Shown one piece after another: positions 6,274 to 11,557 of a stretch of 11,557 nucleotides of DNA (the stretch's first letter is position 1; each line of letters starts with the position of its first letter). Location of the stretch: assembly GCA_001780825.1 (NCBI GenBank), contig MFIX01000070.1, forward strand, positions 1 through 11,557, in the 5' to 3' direction. The stretch is from Candidatus Glassbacteria bacterium RIFCSPLOWO2_12_FULL_58_11 (GTDB lineage Bacteria > Gemmatimonadota > Glassbacteria > GWA2-58-10). Under the pieces are notes generated by a model. It was given only the letters and a program-made list of their open reading frames with translations, was not told the DNA's origin and ran no database searches. A program made the translations under genes and the position numbers.

Positions 6274-7467
6274 ATGACAACAGAGCGGGAAAAACTGCTT
6301 CGCGACCCCAACCTGCACGTGATTTTCGGGATCACCCTGGTGGCGGTCATGGGAGTAGCGGTCCTGGCGCCGGCCTTCCCGAAAATAGTCAACGAACTGG
6401 GGATTTCCACCAGGCAGGTCGGCCTGCTGATAACCGTTTTTACCCTGCCGGGGGTATTCCTGACCCCGGTCCTGGGGGTGTTGGCGGACCGTCTGGGCCG
6501 CAAGCGCATCCTTGTCCCCGCCCTGCTCCTGTTCGGCCTGGCCGGTGGGATGTGCACTTTCGTGCGCCACTTCCATCTTCTTCTGTTGCTGCGCTTTTTC
6601 CAGGGAGTGGGGGCCGCCTCGCTGGGTTCGTTAAATGTCACCATTATCGGCGATCTCTACGAGGGCCGGCTTCGGGCCAGGGCCCTGGGCTACAATGCCA
6701 GCGTGCTCAGTCTGGGTACGGCGAGCTACCCGGCGGTCGGCGGGGGCCTGGCCATGCTCGGCTGGTATTATCCATTCGCGCTCTCTTTTCTGGCGATCCC
6801 GCTGGGACTGTTCGTATTGTACCGCCTGAACAACCCCGAGCCGAAAAGCGAGGAGGTCCTGCTGGCCTACATGCGCAGCGCCTGGCGGAGCGTGCGCCAT
6901 ATCCGGGTGGCCGGGCTTTTCGCGGCCGGGCTGATCACTTTTATCATCCTCTATGGCTCTTACCTGACTTTCTTTCCGCTGCTCCTGGGGCATTCGTTCG
7001 GCGCGCCGCCCTATCTGATCGGCCTGATCATGTCCAGCATGTCGCTCACCACCGCCCTGACCGCCTCGCAGGCCGGCAGGCTGGCGCGGGGCTTCAAGAA
7101 AAGAAGCCTGCTGCAAATCTCCTTCTCCCTTTACACGCTGTCCCTGCTGATAATCCCCCAGGTCCAGGCGCTCTGGCTGTTCCTGCTGCCCGCGGTCCTG
7201 TTCGGCGCGGCCCAGGGAATAAATATTCCGGCGGTGCAGACCATGCTGACTGAACAGGCGCCCGCAAAGTACCGCGCGGCTTTCATGTCCCTGTACGGCC
7301 TGATCCTGCGGCTGGGCCAGACCTGCGGCCCGCTGATCATGGGCGGGGCTTTCCATTTCTGGCAGATGAAAGGAGCTTTCTATGCGGGTGCCGGATTTGC
7401 CCTCGCGGCGATCTTGATTATGTCGCTGACCATAAAAGAGCTTCCCAATCCTTTGGATGCGAATTAA
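6274..7467 (+). CDS. MFS transporter, DHA1-like, 397 aa
   Basis: This is an inner-membrane secondary transporter of the major facilitator superfamily with about 12 hydrophobic segments. Motif A is in the loop between TM2 and TM3: GVLADRLGRKR (68-78). RFFQGVGAAS (107-116) matches the conserved TM4 region. SYPAVGGG (151-158) in TM5 resembles the proline/glycine antiporter motif C of DHA1 drug/proton antiporters. A central cytoplasmic loop (about 185-210) is charged. I prefer the ATG at 6274 to an in-frame TTG two codons upstream; neither has a clear ribosome binding site. It lies 120 nt after recG with a palindrome between, so it is probably a separate unit. Substrate is unknown: drug, sugar or metabolite efflux are all possible. 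Confidence 0.88.
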   Translation: MTTEREKLLRDPNLHVIFGITLVAVMGVAVLAPAFPKIVNELGISTRQVGLLITVFTLPGVFLTPVLGVLADRLGRKRILVPALLLFGLAGGMCTFVRHFHLLLLLRFFQGVGAASLGSLNVTIIGDLYEGRLRARALGYNASVLSLGTASYPAVGGGLAMLGWYYPFALSFLAIPLGLFVLYRLNNPEPKSEEVLLAYMRSAWRSVRHIRVAGLFAAGLITFIILYGSYLTFFPLLLGHSFGAPPYLIGLIMSSMSLTTALTASQAGRLARGFKKRSLLQISFSLYTLSLLIIPQVQALWLFLLPAVLFGAAQGINIPAVQTMLTEQAPAKYRAAFMSLYGLILRLGQTCGPLIMGGAFHFWQMKGAFYAGAGFALAAILIMSLTIKELPNPLDAN

Positions 7468-7498
7468 GATTCATTGGAGCAGGGTTTTACTAAGAAGG

Positions 7499-7530
7499 CA
7501 GAATACAGGAGTCAGAAGTCAGAATAAAAG
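7499..7530 (+). repeat. Short direct-repeat stretch (GTCAGAA units)
   Basis: The segment contains CAGAATA, CAGGA, then GTCAGAA twice in succession (7511-7517, 7518-7524), followed by an A-rich end. Stretches alternating TCAGAA/GTCAGAAT are familiar as dispersed low-complexity repeats in some bacterial genomes. It lies just after the MFS stop, at the edge of an AT-richer gap. No function can be claimed. Confidence 0.4.
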
Positions 7531-7651
7531 GCGATGAGAAATCCACACTTTACGAATTACTTCCCATAAGCCTTGCGCAATACAATAAAAGACTAAAAGT
7601 TACCAAATAGCGCTCTGAACTATTCTTCTGGCTACACAATGACAATCTGTT

Positions 7652-7670
7652 ATCATTAATCTCAAATGAT
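7652..7670. promoter_or_regulatory. Possible operator: ATCATT-N7-AATGAT upstream of deoC
   Basis: A 6-bp inverted repeat (7652-7657 and 7665-7670) with a 7-nt spacer lies about 70 nt before the deoC start in an AT-rich tract. A regulator site is one reading, because the deoxynucleoside catabolism genes of several bacteria are repressor-controlled. In AT-rich DNA a repeat of this size can arise by chance. No confident -35/-10 pair was found in the gap 7468-7740. Confidence 0.25.
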
Positions 7671-7740
7671 TTATATTCAGGCGATAAATAACACATTGGA
7701 ATTTATAACCCTCTGCTGATGACAATCCGGAGGCTGGTCA

Positions 7741-8457
7741 ATGCCGGAAAGCCTTAGAGCAATCGCCAAAGCTATCGATCACTCCCTGCTTCACCCGACA
7801 CTTACGGACCAGGAACTCAGAAAAGGTTGCGAGTTCGCCCGCGAGAACGACCTGGCCGCGGTAAGTATCAAGCCCTACGCTGTCCCCCTGGCCAGGGAAA
7901 TCCTGAAAGGCGCGGAGGTGGCGGTCGGCGCGGTGGTCGGCTTTCCCCACGGCAATAACCACATTGAAATTAAAGTGAGGGAAGCGGAGCTGGCTTGCGC
8001 GGAGGGCGCCACCGAGCTGGATGCGGTGCTGAATATCGGGAAAGTGTTGAGCCGGGACTGGGATTACATTTCAGCTGAAATCACGGCTTTGAACGAAATA
8101 GCCGCGGCCAATGGGGCTTTGCTGAAGATAATCTTCGAGAATGATTTCCTGCCTGAAGATTCTTACAAAATTAAGTTATGTGAAATATGCAGCGCGGTCG
8201 CGGTAGCTTTCGTGAAGACCTCCACCGGATACGGTTTCGTAAAGCAATCGAACGGGATGTACTCTTATCAGGGAGCGACCGATCACGATCTGGCGCTGAT
8301 GAGAAAAACCTGTGCGCCGGGGATCCGGGTCAAGGCCGCCGGCGGAATCCGTTCGCTGGATGAAATGCTCAAAGTGCTGAAACTTGGAGTTTCAAGAGTT
8401 GGTTTGAGCGCCACTAAAGCCATCCTTGAGGAGGCCCGGAGCAGGGGGTACAAATAA
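7741..8457 (+). CDS. deoC: Deoxyribose-phosphate aldolase, 238 aa
   Basis: The enzyme cleaves 2-deoxy-D-ribose 5-phosphate to glyceraldehyde 3-phosphate and acetaldehyde, the last step of deoxynucleoside salvage, in the cytoplasm. Class I aldolase signatures are IDHSLLHPT (12-20), VVGFPHG (65-71), ELDAVLNIG (92-100), FVKTSTGYG (157-165) and VKAAGGIR (197-204). D94, the Schiff-base Lys159 and Lys198 match the catalytic triad Asp102/Lys167/Lys201 of the E. coli enzyme. Length is in the family range (about 220-260). The start has a good ribosome binding site, CGGAGG 7 nt before the ATG. The DUF6508-like gene follows after 57 nt. Parts of the gene (8080-8240) are AT-richer than its neighbours. 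The usual deo partners (deoA, deoB, deoD) are not in the window. Confidence 0.95.
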   Translation: MPESLRAIAKAIDHSLLHPTLTDQELRKGCEFARENDLAAVSIKPYAVPLAREILKGAEVAVGAVVGFPHGNNHIEIKVREAELACAEGATELDAVLNIGKVLSRDWDYISAEITALNEIAAANGALLKIIFENDFLPEDSYKIKLCEICSAVAVAFVKTSTGYGFVKQSNGMYSYQGATDHDLALMRKTCAPGIRVKAAGGIRSLDEMLKVLKLGVSRVGLSATKAILEEARSRGYK

Positions 8458-8514
8458 ACTCCATCTTAAAATATTAGAAAGATTCAACAATTCAGTTGCC
8501 TGAGAGGAGCTTAC

Positions 8515-9000
8515 ATGGGTATCACCTCCGAAAATTCCACTGTTTTCCTGGAGCATGCCGCGGCGGTACTTGATTTCCTGCCGGTTTTCGAAAACCCGGA
8601 TTTTGTCTCCGGCAGGCTGGCGCTGAAACCGGGCGAATTGCCGCTCTGGAACTACAACGATAAACTGTTGGCTTTTATTAAAGTCCTCTACGATAACCGC
8701 TGGATCACCGATTTCGACTGGACCGAGTGGCAGGCCGAGGCCCGGAAATACTGGGAGGAGCCTGGGCTAATCGCGGAAGCGGATGTAACCTCGCTGCGCA
8801 GGCTGTTGACTCTCCACGTGCGGAAAGACCGTTTTTGCGACGGGCATCTGGCGGCGGCGGTGGAACAGGGTCAGATAGCCGCAATCCTGAAAAGAATAGC
8901 CGAATTGAAAGAAAGCAGCGCTTTTAAAAGCCGGCCAAATATCCGGAGCGGCGCGGCAAACTCTTCCTCGGCTGGAGGTCACGGAAATGGTAAGAGGTAA
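8515..9000 (+). CDS. DUF6508-like protein, 161 aa
   Basis: This is a soluble protein of unknown function. The order LPVFENPDF (22-30), a PLWNYNDK segment (43-50), FIKVLYDNRWITDFDWTEW (54-72), ADVTSLRRLLTLHVRKDRFCDGHL (89-112) and an amphipathic helix with LKRIAELK (125-132) matches my memory of the DUF6508 family, in which the LLT-HVRKDRF-GH block is the most conserved part. The tail after 134 is Ser/Gly/Asn-rich and looks disordered. A strong ribosome binding site, AGGAG, sits 5 nt before the ATG. It lies between deoC (57 nt) and the pectate lyase gene (6 nt), so it is probably co-transcribed with the lyase. The family name rests on recall and no function is claimed. Confidence 0.75.
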   Translation: MGITSENSTVFLEHAAAVLDFLPVFENPDFVSGRLALKPGELPLWNYNDKLLAFIKVLYDNRWITDFDWTEWQAEARKYWEEPGLIAEADVTSLRRLLTLHVRKDRFCDGHLAAAVEQGQIAAILKRIAELKESSAFKSRPNIRSGAANSSSAGGHGNGKR

Positions 9001-9006
9001 ACTAAA

Positions 9007-10527
9007 ATGAGAATAACAGCTGCAATTCAAGTTTTAATGTTACTTTCACTGTCTTCCTGGTCTGCGGCCCAGGAGCTTCCAGACTCTCTGCCGGCTTTCC
9101 CCGGAGCCGAGGGATTCGGCAGCCGCACTCCGGGCGGTCGCGGCGGGCGGATGATCCAGGTAACCAACCTGAATCCGAGCGGCCCCGGCAGCCTTCAGGC
9201 GGCCTGCAGCGCGGAAGGCCCGCGGATCGTGGTTTTCGAGGTCAGCGGTGTCATCCCCGGAGAGGTGAGCATCCCGCACGGACAAATCACGATAATGGGC
9301 CAGACCGCGCCGGGCGCGGGGATCACGATCAAAGGCATGCTGATTACCAAGTATGACCCCGAGGGCCTGGCCCGCTACCCGGATATCGTGATCCGCTTCC
9401 TGCGGGTGCGGCCGGATCCGGTCCCCGGTGTCGCCTGGGCCGATGCGCTCCAGTTCTCCGGCGTGCGCAACTGTGTACTGGACCATCTTTCCCTGTCCTG
9501 GTCCAGCGATGAAACCATGGACATTTACAGCTCCCGGAACCTTACAGTCCAATGGTGCGCCATCGAGGAGTCGGACACCGAGGGCCACCCCGAGGGCCGT
9601 CACAATTACGCCCTGATCAACGGTCCCGGTGGCGGCGAAGTCTCGATCCACCACAACCTGTTCGCCCACCACTCGCGGCGCTGCCCCGCGGTGTCCGACG
9701 GCCCGGCGGATGTGCGGAATAACTTGGTCTATAATTTCCGCGACGGATTCCTTCACGACAACGAGCCCAACGACATGGGCTACAACATTATCGGCAACTA
9801 CTACAAGCAGGGACCTAACGATAACATCTATCCTTTCAACTTCTGGAGAGGCACCACTTATTATCTGCATGACAATTACCTCGAAAGCCGCGCCGGCAGC
9901 GGAAGCTACACCGGGCCGGTCGAGGACCCTTGGGCCGAGGCGGACAAGCTCTACGGCTTGCAGGTCTATGCGAACCTGGGGATCAAGGCCAAACAGCAGA
10001 CCGAGGTTCCGCCGGTAGCCACCCAGTCACCCCTGGAAGCTTACGAGCTCGTTCTGGCGAATGCCGGCTGTTTGCCGCGAGACACCGTGGGCCGCCGAAC
10101 GGTTAACGAGGTCCGCGCCGGCAGCGGCTCCTGGGGCCGTCACGACCCCGGCGACCTGCTGGCCGGCCTTACCCCCACCACCCCTGCCAAAGATTCGGAT
10201 CACGACGGGATGCCGGACTTTTGGGAACGCGCCAAAGGGCTGAACTCCGCGGACAGCACGGACCACGCTAAAATTATGGCCTCGGGATACACGGCGCTCG
10301 AGGAGTACGGCAACCTCCTGGCGCAGCGGCTGATCGAGACCGGCGGAGTTTTCCCCTCGCGCGGGGATGTCAACGCCAATGGCACGGTCAACATCTTCGA
10401 CCTGCTCGAGCTGATCACGGCTCTGCGGGAAGACTCGCCGGGCTGGGCCGCCGACCTCAATCTGGATGGCCGGGTGAACCTGTTCGACCTGCTCGAGCTG
10501 CTTAGGCTGCTCGCGGGGATGGAGTAG
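9007..10527 (+). CDS. Secreted pectate-lyase-type parallel beta-helix protein with dockerin-like C-terminus, 506 aa
   Basis: A Sec signal (1-21, cleavage near SAAQ) leads into a PL1-like pectate lyase that begins FPGAEGFGSRTPGGRGG (31-47). These enzymes cut polygalacturonate by beta-elimination outside the cell. Beta-helix landmarks are VLDHLSLSWSSDE (157-169), EVSIHHNLFAHHSRRCP (211-227, with an Arg-x-Cys-Pro like the catalytic Arg region), and NNLVYNFRDGFLHDNEPN (238-255). After about 390 comes a calcium-loop segment DSDHDGMPDFWE (396-407). Two dockerin-type EF-hand repeats follow: GDVNANGTVNIFDLLELI (453-470) and ADLNLDGRVNLFDLLELL (482-499). The lyase ATG is 6 nt after the DUF6508-like stop, with AGAGG 9 nt upstream. 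A dockerin normally docks to a cohesin; none is encoded here. True substrate (pectin, alginate or another uronan) is uncertain. Confidence 0.92.
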   Translation: MRITAAIQVLMLLSLSSWSAAQELPDSLPAFPGAEGFGSRTPGGRGGRMIQVTNLNPSGPGSLQAACSAEGPRIVVFEVSGVIPGEVSIPHGQITIMGQTAPGAGITIKGMLITKYDPEGLARYPDIVIRFLRVRPDPVPGVAWADALQFSGVRNCVLDHLSLSWSSDETMDIYSSRNLTVQWCAIEESDTEGHPEGRHNYALINGPGGGEVSIHHNLFAHHSRRCPAVSDGPADVRNNLVYNFRDGFLHDNEPNDMGYNIIGNYYKQGPNDNIYPFNFWRGTTYYLHDNYLESRAGSGSYTGPVEDPWAEADKLYGLQVYANLGIKAKQQTEVPPVATQSPLEAYELVLANAGCLPRDTVGRRTVNEVRAGSGSWGRHDPGDLLAGLTPTTPAKDSDHDGMPDFWERAKGLNSADSTDHAKIMASGYTALEEYGNLLAQRLIETGGVFPSRGDVNANGTVNIFDLLELITALREDSPGWAADLNLDGRVNLFDLLELLRLLAGME

Positions 10528-10536
10528 GGCACTGCA

Positions 10537-10687
10537 CCAGGCCGAGCTTCCGGCAGGCCTGGCAGACCATTGGGGAATCCCGCGGAGCGGGCGGCGCCTG
10601 TGCGCGGCGCACAGGCGACCGGCCGCCGGGTTCTTTCGGCGGCCGGCGCAGCGCATGTTTCATGCGCGCGCCGCCCCGGACTCCGGG
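10537..10687 (+). ncRNA. Array of six consecutive stem-loops; candidate structured RNA or palindromic element
   Basis: Six self-complementary hairpins lie in 151 nt: CCAGGCC/GGCCTGG (10537-10562, 7 bp); CCCGC/GCGGG (10579-10591, 5 bp, loop GGA); 10595-10617 (10-bp stem, loop CGG, arm CGCCTGTGCG); 10619-10646 (10-bp stem, loop GGTTCTTT); GCGCATG/CATGCGC (10651-10667, 7 bp, loop TTT); CCCGG/CCGGG (10675-10687, 5 bp, loop ACT). The gaps are 16, 3, 1, 4 and 7 nt. There is no T-tract after the last stem, so a standard terminator is unlikely for the array as a whole. The gap 10528-10852 holds this array plus the promoter region below. The ncRNA label is a hypothesis; a decayed palindromic repeat is the main alternative. 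Confidence 0.5.
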
Positions 10688-10711
10688 ACCCTGAGCCGCT
10701 CGTCGAAACTT

Positions 10712-10753
10712 GAGAATTTCTGCTTTATGATAAGGATTCTCGATTTTATTCTC
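10712..10753. promoter_or_regulatory. GAGAAT/ATTCTC repeats next to the promoter; possible regulator sites
   Basis: GAGAAT (10712-10717) is inverted relative to ATTCTC (10736-10741), and a second ATTCTC (10748-10753) repeats it after 12 nt. The last copy ends 4 nt before the -35 hexamer of the promoter at 10758-10787. Copies near one helical turn apart beside a -35 box fit an activator or repressor site. The evidence is sequence pattern only. Confidence 0.35.
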
Positions 10754-10757
10754 AGTC

Positions 10758-10787
10758 TTGACAAAATCCCTGATTTGCCGCTATTAT
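10758..10787 (+). promoter_or_regulatory. Sigma70-type promoter for the PhyH gene
   Basis: A perfect consensus -35 TTGACA (10758-10763) is followed after 18 nt by -10 TATTAT (10782-10787). The predicted start near 10794 would leave a roughly 59-nt 5' UTR before the ATG at 10853, with a T-rich tract at 10813-10830. It sits between the hairpin array and the PhyH gene and points toward the gene. It is the clearest promoter in the window. Confidence 0.72.
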
Positions 10788-10852
10788 CCGTAGGTATTAC
10801 AAAGCTATTCGATTTTCTTTTTCCTTTTTTGATAAAATAGAGATTTAACGCC

Positions 10853-11557
10853 ATGCAGACCCTGAAATCCAAGTACCCCGCCTGCCCGGATCGGCTCGAC
10901 CCGGCTCAGATCGCCCGCTTCCAGCGTGAGGGATACCTGGTCTTCGATTCTTTGCTGAGCCCAGCGGAAATCGAACAGGCCCGCGCCGCTCTGAGCGAGG
11001 TGGTCCGGCGGTCCCATGCGCTGGCCGTGGCCGGCTCGCCGGAGGTCATGGTGGAGCGGAGCAAGTACCGCGGCCATTCCGATGCCGGGGTTTTCATAAA
11101 GAAAACCGGCGGGACATTCGGCCTGCAGTTTGAGGCCGGGATTGACCCGCTGGCTCTCAGCGCCGAGGCGGCTGAGTTGAAAATCCGCAAGCTAATGTAC
11201 TATTACAAGGAGCATCCCTGTTTTACCGCGCTGGTGGAGCATCCGAAAATCCGCGGCATTGTCGGGTCGGTCCTCGGGCCGGGCTCGCTGCTGTTCCAGG
11301 ATATGGCTCTGATCAAGCCGCCGTTTATCGGCGTGGAAAAGCCCTGGCACCAGGACAACGCTTATTTTGCCTACAGCCCGCTGGACCAGATCATCGGGGT
11401 CTGGCTTGCCCTGGATGAGGCCACGGTCGAGAACGGCTGCATGCATGTCATTCCCGGCGCGCACCTTCAGGGAGCCAAGAAGCACTTCCACGGCACGGAC
11501 TGCGAAATTGTCCGCGACCGGCTCGATCTCGCCCGGGTGATACCTTTGGAAATGGAG
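10853..11557 (+). CDS. PhyH-type Fe(II)/2-oxoglutarate dioxygenase, 5' part (235 aa in window)
   Basis: The frame is open from the ATG at 10853 to the right edge, so the C-terminus is missing. The protein is a phytanoyl-CoA dioxygenase (PhyH) family member, a non-heme iron, 2-oxoglutarate-dependent oxygenase. Signatures are FQREGYLVFDSLLSPAEI (23-40), the iron ligands of the HxD motif in PWHQDNAYFAYSP (H166, D168), and GVWLALDEATVENGCMHVIPGAH (182-204), which is diagnostic of PhyH. The third iron ligand His and the 2-oxoglutarate-binding Arg fall beyond the window. The start has only a weak Shine-Dalgarno (TAGAGAT). The promoter at 10758-10787 points to it. Such enzymes are abundant in some candidate phyla; the substrate is unknown. 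Confidence 0.88.
   Translation, partial: MQTLKSKYPACPDRLDPAQIARFQREGYLVFDSLLSPAEIEQARAALSEVVRRSHALAVAGSPEVMVERSKYRGHSDAGVFIKKTGGTFGLQFEAGIDPLALSAEAAELKIRKLMYYYKEHPCFTALVEHPKIRGIVGSVLGPGSLLFQDMALIKPPFIGVEKPWHQDNAYFAYSPLDQIIGVWLALDEATVENGCMHVIPGAHLQGAKKHFHGTDCEIVRDRLDLARVIPLEME

Noticed and set aside
10595..10646. Terminator for the pectate lyase operon
   Set aside because: The two 10-bp stems are strong but are not followed by a run of T.

Overview
This window looks like a stretch of chromosome from a high-GC, Gram-negative bacterium that is probably uncultured. Tat-exported lipoprotein sugar isomerases, an Asp-Ser-rich secreted protein, a pectate lyase with a dockerin-like tail, a PhyH-type oxygenase and many palindromic intergenic repeats are a combination often seen in genomes of FCB-group or neighbouring candidate phyla (Latescibacteria, Glassbacteria, Zixibacteria and similar). 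That placement is inferred from gene style only. No rRNA, tRNA, CRISPR array, phage gene, transposase or integrase was seen.

Layout. Positions 1-903 are mostly non-coding and rich in repeats: several GTAGGGGC...GCCCCTAC palindromes, one larger MITE-like element, and one small conserved-looking minus-strand gene (236-541) followed by a hairpin plus T-tract. Positions 904-3861 hold three minus-strand genes: a secreted Asp-Ser/Asp-Thr-rich protein, then two paralogous Tat-signal xylose-isomerase-like TIM-barrel proteins. Divergent from these is recG (4030-6153), followed by a DHA1-like MFS transporter (6274-7467). After a 273-nt, AT-richer gap come deoC (7741-8457), a DUF6508-like protein (8515-9000) and a secreted pectate lyase (9007-10527), all on the plus strand with short gaps, so they may form one operon. 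A dense array of six stem-loops (10537-10687) and a strong sigma70-like promoter (TTGACA, 18 nt, TATTAT) precede a PhyH-type dioxygenase gene that runs off the right edge.

How it fits together. The exported sugar-isomerase-like proteins, pectate lyase, deoC, MFS transporter and PhyH enzyme suggest carbohydrate scavenging, with plant- or algal-type polyuronides cut outside the cell. Only the family assignments are well supported; the pathway is inferred. recG is an ordinary DNA repair and replication gene. The least explained parts are the hairpin array upstream of the PhyH gene, the dispersed palindrome family with a constant rim and self-complementary variable cores, and the grouping of deoC, DUF6508 and pectate lyase.
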